DNA from: a bacterium D16-56
GTDB taxonomy: Bacteria; Bacillota; Clostridia; Lachnospirales; Lachnospiraceae
DNA length: 64,000 nt
Assembly: GCA_003611875.1 (NCBI GenBank)
Contig: RAYY01000005.1
Location: 1 to 64,000, forward strand
Direction of reading: 5' to 3'
In this document: positions 34,600 through 42,709 of the stretch, piece by piece
How positions within the stretch are numbered: position 1 is the stretch's first letter
Layout of the letters: every line of letters starts with the position of its first letter
The notes under the pieces: model-generated
What the model was told of the DNA's origin: nothing
Databases searched by the model: none
Seen by the model: only the letters and a program-made list of their open reading frames with translations
Program-made: the position numbers and the translations under genes

Positions 34600-34620
34600 T
34601 GTTATACAGATAATATAACA
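34600..34620. promoter_or_regulatory. Palindromic operator of the gntR-mcsA-mcsB-clpC operon
   Basis: TGTTATA, seven bases, TATAACA: a perfect 7-base inverted repeat immediately downstream of the -10 box (34621-34626). This is where a repressor would block transcription. The first gene of the operon encodes a GntR-type protein, the likely binder. Confidence 0.7.
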
Positions 34621-34649
34621 ATTATAAAGCAAGAAAGCGGCGAAGTCAA
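34621..34649 (-). promoter_or_regulatory. Sigma-A promoter of the gntR-mcsA-mcsB-clpC operon
   Basis: On the minus strand TTGACT (34644-34649), a 17-base spacer, then TATAAT (34621-34626). It is one of the best promoters in the window. It overlaps the terminator hairpin of the upstream gene: the -35 box falls in the loop and the spacer in the 3' arm. Confidence 0.85.
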
Positions 34650-34660
34650 TACGCCGCTTT
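34634..34660 (-). terminator. Terminator of the cohesin-domain gene, overlapping the next promoter
   Basis: AAAGCGGCG (34634-34642) pairs with CGCCGCTTT (34652-34660) around a 9-base loop. A T-rich but interrupted tail follows on the minus strand. The stem lies 15 bases after the stop at 34675. Confidence 0.75.
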
Positions 34661-34674
34661 GAAATCCCTGCTTT

Positions 34675-36294
34675 TTACTCATCCAAATCAAATATCTCAA
34701 AATCCTCTGTATCCTTTAAGGACGGCCTTTCCAAAGCTGCCGCGGTCTGGGCTGCCGCTGCCTGGGACCCGGTCTGATTCCCGCCCGACACGGCAGATCT
34801 TTCCCCGTAGAAAGGCACCTGAACCGCAGGCCGGCTTCTGGTCACAGGCTGGGGCCGGCGAGCAGGCTCTTGTACCGCTTTTTCTGTCTGAACCCCCTCT
34901 GCTCCTCCTGCCATGCTTCTTCTCTGACGTGTTTCTGATTTCTCCGGCTCTGCAGGCTCCGGCTGATAGGCATCTATGGAAAGCTCCTCCTCATACTCAT
35001 CGTCCGGATCTTCCTCTTCCCCCATCATATACCGTTCCTCTTCTGTCATTCCTTTTCCTAAGCCACGGTCCTTTGGCGCTCTGTCCTCTCCTCTGCGGGC
35101 TGCCGGCCTTCCAAAGCTGTCCTGGCTGCGTCTTGCCACAATCAGCAAAATCAGCAGTATCAGTGACAGCAGCACAAGCGCTCCTCCCACGCCAAGAGAG
35201 AGCCATTTCATCTTATTATAATCATCTACCAGCTCATTATACTTCTCAGCCGCTTCCAAAACCTCCGGGTTAATCTTCTCCCCGTCGTCAAAATATCTCT
35301 GAAGAGTCTTGTCCTTCCGGTCAAAACGATAGAAATCCTTGTCGCCGTTTTCATTCATTCCATAGAAGACACAGTAAGCAGGATCGTCGTCGCCGTCCGG
35401 AACCCATCCGATCACCTTTGCATCTCCGATGGTGATCTCACTTTCCTTCAGATTGCCCGGAATCTCCATATCCGTCGGAAGGCCGATGATCTGTACCTTT
35501 TTCGCCAGGGAATTAAGCTCTGCAAGCACCTCCGGCACTTCCTCCGGCACAGCAGCCGCCCCGCTGTTCTCCCCGCCCTCTACCTTATTCACAAGGATTG
35601 TATAATTTTTAACCGTGGAACCATCCTCTGCCGTGACCTTGCACAGAACCGTATTTTCTCCTGGCTGAAGACCGGTGTCTCCCTCCAAGGCCACAGCAGC
35701 CTTCTCATTGTTTGGAATCGCGCTGATGGCAAGGCTTTCTGTATCCAGCCCCACTGTGGTCCGGTAGGTATCTGTCTCCGGACTGAAGGACGGGTCTAAT
35801 GTGCCGGGAGAAATCTGCAGAGACTGCAGAGAAGCATCATCCGAAGATGTAGGCAGCCCCTGAATGGTAATGGCAGAAGAACCGGTCTTTACCTCTGCCA
35901 ATACCTGTCCGTTGTTGTCATAGCCTTCCCAATCACTGACCGTAATCGCAGCCGTGCCGGACCGAAGCGCCTTAAAGCGCAGCTCGGAGGCCACCTCCGC
36001 CGTACCGGAACCGCCCCGTACCTGGAGAATCCCAATGTCGCCGCTGACATTGTCGCTTCCTCCCACATATTCCAGCATGGACGTATCGTAGTTCAGCGTC
36101 ACCTTGGTGTCTCCTAAAAGCTGCCCGTCTGTTGAGCTGAATTTCATGGTTACGGTAACCTCCTGCCCCACCTGGGTGGAGGGGTCAGAAAATGAAATCC
36201 GTGCACTTGCTGCAAAGCTCTCAAATGCCATGATTGCTGACAGCAAAAGCACTGCTGACAGTCTGCTGATGAAATTTTTTCGTTGTCTGCTCAT
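34675..36294 (-). CDS. Membrane-anchored cohesin-domain and cadherin-like protein
   Basis: A 539-residue surface protein. It has a signal peptide (RLSAVLLLSAIMAFESFAAS), then a cohesin-type domain at about 30-145 (ARISFSDPSTQVGQEVTVTM, VTLNYDTSMLEYVGG). A cadherin-like beta-sandwich domain at about 150-240 opens SLQSLQISPGTLDPSFSP and ends KNYTILVNKVEG. After a linker there is one transmembrane helix near 370 (LSLGVGGALVLLSLILLILL) and a long charged cytoplasmic tail of about 150 residues rich in E, R and P. Cohesins normally bind dockerins in cellulosomes; here a lone anchored cohesin could display or bind a partner. The tail suggests a link to cytoplasmic factors. GGAGAGA precedes ATG 36294. 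Confidence 0.82.
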   Translation of the reverse strand: MSRQRKNFISRLSAVLLLSAIMAFESFAASARISFSDPSTQVGQEVTVTMKFSSTDGQLLGDTKVTLNYDTSMLEYVGGSDNVSGDIGILQVRGGSGTAEVASELRFKALRSGTAAITVSDWEGYDNNGQVLAEVKTGSSAITIQGLPTSSDDASLQSLQISPGTLDPSFSPETDTYRTTVGLDTESLAISAIPNNEKAAVALEGDTGLQPGENTVLCKVTAEDGSTVKNYTILVNKVEGGENSGAAAVPEEVPEVLAELNSLAKKVQIIGLPTDMEIPGNLKESEITIGDAKVIGWVPDGDDDPAYCVFYGMNENGDKDFYRFDRKDKTLQRYFDDGEKINPEVLEAAEKYNELVDDYNKMKWLSLGVGGALVLLSLILLILLIVARRSQDSFGRPAARRGEDRAPKDRGLGKGMTEEERYMMGEEEDPDDEYEEELSIDAYQPEPAEPEKSETRQRRSMAGGAEGVQTEKAVQEPARRPQPVTRSRPAVQVPFYGERSAVSGGNQTGSQAAAAQTAAALERPSLKDTEDFEIFDLDE

Positions 36295-36360
36295 AATCTC
36301 TCCTGACTCTTTGCTCTCTTTTTTTCAGCAATTCCGATATTTTCTGAATTGCTGCCTCCT

Positions 36361-36390
36361 TTTATACCTGCAAGCCAAATGATTTGCCAA
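36361..36390 (-). promoter_or_regulatory. Probable promoter of the cohesin-domain gene
   Basis: TTGGCA (36385-36390), an 18-base spacer and TATAAA (36361-36366) on the minus strand. The inverted repeat CAAATGAT (36376-36383) and ATCATTTG (36397-36404) overlaps it and could be an operator. Confidence 0.55.
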
Positions 36391-36453
36391 GCTACCATCA
36401 TTTGACAATAAGTATGCTCTTAAGTATCATCCCATTGCTTCCCGAATTATCGT

Positions 36454-38673
36454 TTACGGATGAATTATGATCACATTGCTTCCGCCCGGTGTGGGAGCGG
36501 CGCTTGTCTGTCCCCCGGAGCTGCTTGCTGCACCGGGTCCGGCAATAACAGGAGACTGCCCGTTTCCTCCCGGACTATTGTTGGTATTGCCGCCTGGAAC
36601 ATTTTGGCCTCCCTGCCGCACAACATGAAGCACGTACTCTCTCTCATTGCCGTTCTGCGCCTTTACCCGCACCCGAATCTCATTGTTCCCTGACGAAAGC
36701 TGGAAGCTTCCTGTTCCGCTGACCACAGCAGAGCTGTCAATGGCAGAAGCATGAACGGAAACCACACTTACCGAATCACCTACAATCAGGTTGTAGGAAT
36801 AAATATCCCGATTAAACGTAGGCGTAAGGGCAAATCCGTCTACCCCCAGACTGCCCAGCTTATTGTTGGGACTTCCGTCTCCGGTAGGCTTTGGACAGGC
36901 TTCCCCCGGCATATTGTTGTATACAGGGATCCGAAAGCGGAGGGGCATTGCTTTAATCCGGTCAGAAAAGCTCTCGGCAAAAATAGATGCCTCAGAGGCA
37001 GCTCCGTCCACATTGGTCATATATTGATGCTTGTACAAATTACTGCCCTGCACATTATATTTTTTCAGATAAAACGTATCCTGCCCTGCCTTGACATAAT
37101 TCTCCCCGTAAAACTGGGCGCCGCCGATAATGGATTTTTCCGGCGTGTTCCAGGGCCTTCCATAGCTGCCTGACTGAGAGGCATACCATAAGCCCCGCTC
37201 CACGGCCCCCATGCCGTCAGAAGCATACGCTCCCACGTTAAAATAATTGTAATATCCCGGGTAAGCAGCATTAGTTCCGGAAATCGAATTGCCGCTGCCG
37301 TTGGATCCCTGTTCCTGGATAATCATAGCAGTCAGCACATAAGGATTTACCCCGGAAGTCTCTGCTGCTCTCATTATAATATCCACATAGGAAACATTTC
37401 CGCCGGTTCCTGCATTGCTTTGGCCAGAAGATGAATCGGTCGGTGAGGAGGTTACGCCCTGGGAATTGCCTCCTGGCATTACCACCGGTGAGGAGGAGGT
37501 CCCCCCCGGCGTCACAGTAGGTGAGGAGGAGGTCCCCCCCTGGGAATTGCCTCCCGGCATTACCACCGGTGAGGAGGAGGTCCCCCCCGGAGACTGGGTA
37601 CTCCCTCCTGAGCCTTGGCCCTCTCCCGGCTTCACCCCAACCCGCACGGCGGAGGCTACTTTGGGCGCATCATGTCTGCTTATGGAAGCCGAGGGTCCCT
37701 GAAGCCTTACCTCCTGACTCCCTGAAGTATTGGGACCTGTGCTTGTTCCGTTCGGCGATGAGGTGACGCCGGGACTCACAACGCCATTGGATGCGCCGGG
37801 CCCGCCGCTTGTGCCGGAGGTTCCCGGCGATACCACGACGCCGGAACCGGCGCTGCTTCCGCTTCCCGGCTGCACGGCTGTACTGCCGCCTGTATTGGTC
37901 CAGGTGCCTCCTCCGGTGGTGATTCCCTCCAGAAAGGTTCCCTTCACCAGGGCCTCCAGCCCCTCTCTCGTCTGGATAGAGGCATCATACTTATGATTCA
38001 TAAACTGGAATATATACACATCATCCAGAAAATTCCTGGGATCCATGTAATACCGGATAATTTCTTCTGACGCTGCCACCCAGGAGCTCCCGTCAAAACC
38101 GGTCCAGGTGCCGGTATCCCAGTTATAAGCTCCGTCTGCCACGGATTTATGAGAAGAAATACTATTTTTATGAATCAGACTTCTGGGAATAATGCTTTCG
38201 TTCTGAATCACAGTATTCCAGTCCAAGCCTGTCTGCTGGGCCTCAAACACCCAGTTAGGGTATTGGGCATGAAGCTGTCTGAGACCAGGCTTATAGCTTT
38301 CCGGAAAACCTTGGGAGGACAAAAATGTCTCAAAATTTGAATCCTGATGATATGTGACCGGAAAACGTATGTATGTCCCCAGCACATATCCTGTGCTGCC
38401 ATTACTCAGCTGAAGCTGATACCAAAGCTTTCCGTCGCTGCCTGTCGTTTCATTGATCACAGTCACAGAGGTTCCCTTGGCAAGATTAGCCACTCTTGAG
38501 TAGGAAGTGCCGGGACCGCTGCGCACATTTAAAGAGGATGCATTGATCGTCGCCTGACGGGCCGTATAGGCATAAACATGCCCCGATGATACCGGCATAA
38601 CAAAAGGCGCCTGAATACTGAGCACAAATGCCAGAAAAACCGCAATCCTTTTTTTCCATATTTGTCGTTTCAT
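36454..38673 (-). CDS. Secreted SH3 and glucosaminidase-like cell-wall protein with low-complexity repeats
   Basis: A 739-residue exported protein. It has a signal peptide (AVFLAFVLSIQAPFVMPVSS), then a bacterial SH3 domain at about 42-105 (ASSLNVRSGPGTSYSRVANL). A central region carries tandem Gly/Ser/Pro/Thr repeats with a 27-residue period (about residues 358-430; PGGTSSSPVVMPGG). A glucosaminidase-like region at about 430-590 includes NPYVLTAMIIQEQGSNGS, GYYNYFNVGAYASDGMGAVE and NTPEKSIIGGAQFYGENYV. The C-terminus is cadherin-like (VDGFALTPTFNRDIYSYNLI) with another Gly-rich end. It probably cleaves or binds peptidoglycan. The catalytic residue is not verified from sequence. The gene has a strong promoter (38714-38743). 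Confidence 0.82.
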   Translation of the reverse strand: MKRQIWKKRIAVFLAFVLSIQAPFVMPVSSGHVYAYTARQATINASSLNVRSGPGTSYSRVANLAKGTSVTVINETTGSDGKLWYQLQLSNGSTGYVLGTYIRFPVTYHQDSNFETFLSSQGFPESYKPGLRQLHAQYPNWVFEAQQTGLDWNTVIQNESIIPRSLIHKNSISSHKSVADGAYNWDTGTWTGFDGSSWVAASEEIIRYYMDPRNFLDDVYIFQFMNHKYDASIQTREGLEALVKGTFLEGITTGGGTWTNTGGSTAVQPGSGSSAGSGVVVSPGTSGTSGGPGASNGVVSPGVTSSPNGTSTGPNTSGSQEVRLQGPSASISRHDAPKVASAVRVGVKPGEGQGSGGSTQSPGGTSSSPVVMPGGNSQGGTSSSPTVTPGGTSSSPVVMPGGNSQGVTSSPTDSSSGQSNAGTGGNVSYVDIIMRAAETSGVNPYVLTAMIIQEQGSNGSGNSISGTNAAYPGYYNYFNVGAYASDGMGAVERGLWYASQSGSYGRPWNTPEKSIIGGAQFYGENYVKAGQDTFYLKKYNVQGSNLYKHQYMTNVDGAASEASIFAESFSDRIKAMPLRFRIPVYNNMPGEACPKPTGDGSPNNKLGSLGVDGFALTPTFNRDIYSYNLIVGDSVSVVSVHASAIDSSAVVSGTGSFQLSSGNNEIRVRVKAQNGNEREYVLHVVRQGGQNVPGGNTNNSPGGNGQSPVIAGPGAASSSGGQTSAAPTPGGSNVIIIHP
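37434..37600 (-). repeat. Tandem coding repeats with three G7 tracts
   Basis: An 81-base period encodes PGGTSSSP-type sequence roughly twice. Within it, three runs of seven C on the plus strand (37501-37507, 37534-37540, 37582-37588) sit in the same local context. Such repeats favour slippage and length variation of the linker. Confidence 0.75.
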
Positions 38674-38713
38674 CTATATTCTCCAATAATTTTCCTTTTA
38701 TGACAATATCCCT

Positions 38714-38743
38714 ATTATAATGATAAACGATAGGAAATGTCAA
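38714..38743 (-). promoter_or_regulatory. Sigma-A promoter of the SH3/glucosaminidase gene
   Basis: TTGACA (38738-38743), an 18-base spacer and TATAAT (38714-38719) on the minus strand. Both boxes are perfect. The start codon lies about 40 bases downstream. Confidence 0.85.
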
Positions 38744-38814
38744 CTAAATCTCAAAAAAGTTCACAATTTTGGAATAATTTGTAAGAAAGTATTAAAAAAG
38801 GATAGAAGAAACTA

Positions 38815-38853
38815 CAGAAAAAGCAGGGCCTATGATTCTACAGGCCCTGCTTT
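38815..38853 (-). terminator. Terminator of the sodium-pump decarboxylase operon
   Basis: AAAGCAGGGCCT (38820-38831) pairs perfectly with AGGCCCTGCTTT (38842-38853). On the minus strand the T-rich tail completes a classic terminator, about 38 bases after the end of the oadA-like gene. Confidence 0.92.
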
Positions 38854-38891
38854 CAAGCTTTTTCATGATTTGATCAAGACGCTGCCCTTCC

Positions 38892-40301
38892 TTATACCGG
38901 GTATGCCTTGCTCTGGGTGTCTGCCACAGACGAATCCACCTTGGTCTGCTGTGCCTCCCGATACTTAAAGAATTCCTCTGCTACCTTGGGGAACAGAGCA
39001 TAGGACAGCACATCCTCATCCTGCTGTTTCCACCGGGCGCACTCCTTCTCAAACTGAGGAAGCTGCGGCGGAATCAGGTCTGCGGGACGGCAGGTAATGG
39101 GAGTCTCCTCTCCGATGATCTTCTTCTGAACCTCCGGATTAAAGGGCTTTACAGTCTGGCCAAACTCTCCCAGCATGATCTTCTTGGACTCTTTTGGCAC
39201 CATCTTATACCGCTCTCCGGCAATTACATTCATAACTGCCTGGGTACCCACGATCTGAGAAGACGGAGTAACCAGAGGCGGCTCGCCAAAGTCCTTGCGC
39301 ACCCGGGGAATCTCCTCCAGCACTTCACGGTATTTGTCTTCCTTGCCTGCCTCCTTTAACTGGGAAACCAGGTTGGACAGCATACCGCCCGGCACCTGAT
39401 ACTGCAGGGTCTTAATATTCACGCCCAATACCTTGGGATTCAAAAGGCCGCTCTTTAAGACCTGCTCACGGATCGGCGTAAAGTAATCTGCAATCTCAGC
39501 CAGCTTCACCTGGTCAAGTCCCGTGTCATAAGGAGTGCCGCGGAAGGTCTCTACCATAACCTCCGTAGCCGGCTGGCTGGTTCCCAGAGCCAGCGGGGAC
39601 ATGGCCGTATCAATAATGTCACAGCCTGACTCTACTGCCTTTAAGTAAGTCATGGAAGCCACGCCGGATGTATAGTGGGTATGCAGATCAATGGGCAGTG
39701 CCGTGGATTCCTTCAATGCCGCTACCAGCTCCTGAGCCGCATAGGGAGTCAGAAGGCCGGCCATATCCTTGATACAGATGGAATCTGCCCCCATATCCTC
39801 GATCCTCTTGGCAATATCCTTCCAATAATCCATGGTATAGGCATCGCCTAAGGTATAGCACAGTGCGATCTGGGCGTGGGCCTTTTCCTTATTGGCTGCC
39901 GTCACAGCTGTCTGCAGGTTGCGCAGGTCGTTGAGACAGTCAAAAATACGGATAATATCAATGCCGTTAGCCACGGATTTCTGGACAAAATATTCCACCA
40001 CATCATCAGCATAGTGGTTGTAGCCCAAAATATTCTGTCCGCGGAACAGCATCTGCAGCTTGGTATTCTTAAAGCCTGCCTTCAGCTTTCTGAGACGCTC
40101 CCACGGATCTTCCTTTAAGAAACGGAGGGATGCGTCAAAGGTAGCTCCGCCCCAGCACTCCACTGCATAATAGCCGATCTTGTCCATCTTATCAATAATG
40201 GGCAGCATCTGCTCGGTACTCATTCTTGTAGCGATCAAGGACTGGTGTGCGTCACGGAGGACGGTTTCCACGATCTTAACCGGCTTCTTTTCTATTGCCA
40301 T
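38892..40301 (-). CDS. oadA: Oxaloacetate decarboxylase alpha / pyruvate carboxylase type carboxyltransferase
   Basis: A 469-residue carboxyltransferase of the OadA/PycB/5S class. The TIM barrel shows VETVLRDAHQSLIATRM (metal aspartate), WGGATFDASLRFL, FDCLNDLRNL, ICIKDMAGLL (carboxylated lysine) and IDLHTHYTSG (metal histidines). It lacks the C-terminal biotinyl domain of full OadA (about 590 residues); the biotin carrier is encoded separately at 41532-41903. It moves carboxyl between oxaloacetate or pyruvate and biotin. AGGAGG nine bases before ATG 40301 decides the start over ATG 40307. It is the last gene of the operon. Confidence 0.9.
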   Translation of the reverse strand: MAIEKKPVKIVETVLRDAHQSLIATRMSTEQMLPIIDKMDKIGYYAVECWGGATFDASLRFLKEDPWERLRKLKAGFKNTKLQMLFRGQNILGYNHYADDVVEYFVQKSVANGIDIIRIFDCLNDLRNLQTAVTAANKEKAHAQIALCYTLGDAYTMDYWKDIAKRIEDMGADSICIKDMAGLLTPYAAQELVAALKESTALPIDLHTHYTSGVASMTYLKAVESGCDIIDTAMSPLALGTSQPATEVMVETFRGTPYDTGLDQVKLAEIADYFTPIREQVLKSGLLNPKVLGVNIKTLQYQVPGGMLSNLVSQLKEAGKEDKYREVLEEIPRVRKDFGEPPLVTPSSQIVGTQAVMNVIAGERYKMVPKESKKIMLGEFGQTVKPFNPEVQKKIIGEETPITCRPADLIPPQLPQFEKECARWKQQDEDVLSYALFPKVAEEFFKYREAQQTKVDSSVADTQSKAYPV

Positions 40302-40341
40302 TTTCATTTACCTCCTAATGAAATTAAACCTTATATCTGAT

Positions 40342-41490
40342 TTACACGCCAAAGATTGCCATAAAAGTACCTGCCGCTACTGCAGTACCGATTACGCCGG
40401 CCACATTGGGTCCCATGGCATGCATCAGCAGGAAGTTGGTGGGATCTGCCTCAGCGCCTACCTTTTGAGATACACGGGCTGCCATAGGCACTGCAGATAC
40501 ACCGGCCGAGCCGATCAGCGGATTTACCTTGCCGCCGGTCAGCTTACACATAATTTTCCCGAAAGTAACGCCTGCAGCCGTACCAAAGGCAAAGGCGATC
40601 AAGCCCAAAGCCACGATCTGCAGAGTCGTTACCTTTAAAAATGCCTCGGCGCTGGTGCTGGCTCCGACAGAGGTGCCCAGAAGAATCACCACGATGTACA
40701 TCAAAGCATTGCTTGCCGTCTCCTGAAGCTGCTTTACCACGCCGGATTCCCGGAAAAGGTTCCCCAGCATCAGCATGCCCACAAGGGGAGCCGTGGTCGG
40801 CAGAATCAGGCAGACCACAATCGTAACAATGATCGGGAACAGGATCTTCTCCAGCTTGGACACCGGACGAAGCTGCTCCATCTTGATCTTGCGCTCCTCC
40901 TCCGTGGTCATCAGCTTCATGATGGGAGGCTGAATAATAGGAACCAGCGCCATGTAAGAATAAGCCGCCACCGCAATGGGACCCATAAATTCCTTCTGGC
41001 CCAGCTTTCCTGCCAGGAAGATGGAGGTAGGGCCGTCTGCGCCGCCGATAATGGAAATGGCTGCGGCAGCCTTGTCATTAAAGCCCATAAAGATTGCCAT
41101 AAAATAAGCGGCATAAATACCAAACTGGGCAGCAGCCCCTAAAAGAAAGCTCTTAGGGTTGGAAATAAGCGGGCCAAAATCCGTCATGGCGCCCACACCC
41201 ATGAAGATCAGAGACGGCAAAATACTCCACTCATCTAACAGGAAGAAATAATGAAGCAGTCCGCCTACACCATTTGACATATCTTCAGGCTCTGCCATAA
41301 TATCCGGGTAGATATTGACAAGCAGCATACCGAATGCAATCGGAACCAAAAGAAGCGGTTCAAACCCGAACCGGATGGCCAGCAGAAGAAACACCAGCGC
41401 TACGCCGATCATCGCGAAGTTTCCTATGGTAAGGTTGCAAAATGCTGTCTGCTGAAGAAGATTAGACAATGTCGTTGCAATATAATCCAT
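40342..41490 (-). CDS. oadB: Sodium-ion-translocating decarboxylase beta subunit (OadB/MmdB/GcdB)
   Basis: A 382-residue membrane protein with about nine hydrophobic segments. The diagnostic motif GGADGPTSIFLAGKLG is near residue 150 and a C-terminal GSAGVSAVPMAARVSQ carries the second conserved polar region. This subunit decarboxylates carboxybiotin and uses the energy to export sodium. GGAGGG precedes ATG 41490. Oxaloacetate, methylmalonyl-CoA and glutaconyl-CoA pumps share this subunit, so the substrate depends on the carboxyltransferases at either end of the operon. Confidence 0.95.
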   Translation of the reverse strand: MDYIATTLSNLLQQTAFCNLTIGNFAMIGVALVFLLLAIRFGFEPLLLVPIAFGMLLVNIYPDIMAEPEDMSNGVGGLLHYFFLLDEWSILPSLIFMGVGAMTDFGPLISNPKSFLLGAAAQFGIYAAYFMAIFMGFNDKAAAAISIIGGADGPTSIFLAGKLGQKEFMGPIAVAAYSYMALVPIIQPPIMKLMTTEEERKIKMEQLRPVSKLEKILFPIIVTIVVCLILPTTAPLVGMLMLGNLFRESGVVKQLQETASNALMYIVVILLGTSVGASTSAEAFLKVTTLQIVALGLIAFAFGTAAGVTFGKIMCKLTGGKVNPLIGSAGVSAVPMAARVSQKVGAEADPTNFLLMHAMGPNVAGVIGTAVAAGTFMAIFGV

Positions 41491-41531
41491 TTTAATCCCT
41501 CCATGTGGAATTTGAGTTTTCTATCAGCAGA

Positions 41532-41903
41532 TTAGTTCATGGTAGCAAGGGCAGCACCCGGCTCTACGGAATCGCCAACCGCAACGTTGATGGTAGCAAT
41601 GGTTCCGTCCTGGGGAGCCACAATATCGTTCTCCATTTTCATGGCCTCTAAGACCATGATCACATCCCCCTTCTTTACGGCCTGGCCGGCGCTTGCCTTT
41701 ACGGCAAGGATCTTGCCGGGCATGGGAGCGCTCACTGCCACTGCGCCCTGAGCACCTGCGGGGGCTGCGGCCTTGGGGGCTGCTTTCGGTGCGGCCTTGG
41801 GAGCTGCCTTAGGGGCTGCGGCTGCCGGAGCGCCGGTGGAAGCGCCTTCCTCTACGGTTACATCATAAACATTGCCATTGACTGTAATTGTATAATTCTT
41901 CAT
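41532..41903 (-). CDS. Biotin carboxyl carrier subunit (MmdC/GcdC/1.3S-like)
   Basis: A 123-residue protein with an N-terminal beta segment (YTITVNGNVYDVTVEEG), an Ala/Pro/Lys-rich hinge built of APKAA repeats (about 28-52), and a C-terminal biotinyl domain. The biotinylated lysine lies in VLEAMKMEND. The hinge lets the biotin swing between the soluble carboxyltransferases and OadB. AGGAGGA lies before ATG 41903. It occupies the middle of the operon. Confidence 0.95.
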   Translation of the reverse strand: MKNYTITVNGNVYDVTVEEGASTGAPAAAAPKAAPKAAPKAAPKAAAPAGAQGAVAVSAPMPGKILAVKASAGQAVKKGDVIMVLEAMKMENDIVAPQDGTIATINVAVGDSVEPGAALATMN

Positions 41904-41924
41904 GATCGAAATCCTCCTGTTTAT

Positions 41925-42692
41925 TTATGCTCTTTTCCATTTTGCCCCGGGGGCACGTTTGATGGAACGAACCACCAGCCCGTCGGCGGATGTGTTGTCA
42001 AATGCTGCGATAGCCGCGGTGATCACTGCTGCCAGCTCCAGATCGTCTGCCAGATTTTCCTCCTCTGCCACCGGGACCGGAGCCGGCGCAGGAGCTGCCG
42101 GAGCAGGGGCTGCCACCTTATTCTTGTTCTCAAACGCATTGATATATTTAAAGCAGCTGATCAGAATGCTGATAAAGATCAGCACCAGGAACACGATTCC
42201 CATGCCCATAAGCGTATTCATGCCGGCCTTTGCCAGCTTTTCTCCGGTAGTATACTCCGGAGTGAAGGAAAATGTCGTGGGAGAAACACCTAACGGGCTG
42301 TCATAATCCTCTGCAAAGAAGCCCTTAAATTCCCCCTTCCGGCTGGCAAATTCCACGGTAAGGACACACTCATATCCGCCGTCCTCTGATTCTGTCACCA
42401 CACCGGAAATCACATTTTGAACCTTCCCGGTATCATGCATCACGCTTTTCCAGGAAGAAAGCCCGTCTGCAATCGCCGTATTCTTTTCCTTGATGGCCTC
42501 TGCCTCCTCCGCCTCCACGGAGTCTTCCGGGACCGCATTAATACTCTCCAGAGCTCCTGCCGTAAGCATCAGGATCTCATTTGCAAGCTCCCCTTCCAGG
42601 GGTGCCGGCTCCGCAGCCGTACATGCCGACAAGGCAAGCAGGCTGAACACCAGGCATACCATTAACCATAATCGTCTCATATTCTGTTTCAT
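41925..42692 (-). CDS. OadG-like gamma subunit carried on a lipoprotein-type extension
   Basis: A 255-residue protein. The N-terminus is a lipoprotein signal peptide (LVFSLLALSAC lipobox). Residues about 30-150 are an extracytoplasmic domain of unknown role. The single helix near 165-190 (GMGIVFLVLIFISILISCF) and the following charged and proline/alanine-rich tail (APAPAAPAPAPVPVAEEE) match OadG-type gamma subunits, which are normally only about 80-120 residues. OadG assembles the decarboxylase complex. The start ATG 42692 has GAGGTG eight bases upstream; the GTG at 42698 is too close. The extension is unusual. Confidence 0.75.
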   Translation of the reverse strand: MKQNMRRLWLMVCLVFSLLALSACTAAEPAPLEGELANEILMLTAGALESINAVPEDSVEAEEAEAIKEKNTAIADGLSSWKSVMHDTGKVQNVISGVVTESEDGGYECVLTVEFASRKGEFKGFFAEDYDSPLGVSPTTFSFTPEYTTGEKLAKAGMNTLMGMGIVFLVLIFISILISCFKYINAFENKNKVAAPAPAAPAPAPVPVAEEENLADDLELAAVITAAIAAFDNTSADGLVVRSIKRAPGAKWKRA

Positions 42693-42709
42693 ATACACGT
42701 CACCTCATT

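Noticed and set aside
34600-34660. CtsR heptad operator at the clpC operon promoter
   Set aside because: No direct GGTCAAA repeats are present. The palindrome found has a different sequence and fits a GntR-type protein better.
37501-37588. Three seven-base C runs considered as further phase-variation tracts
   Set aside because: The reading frame is intact through all three. They are reported as a slippage-prone repeat, not as an off switch.
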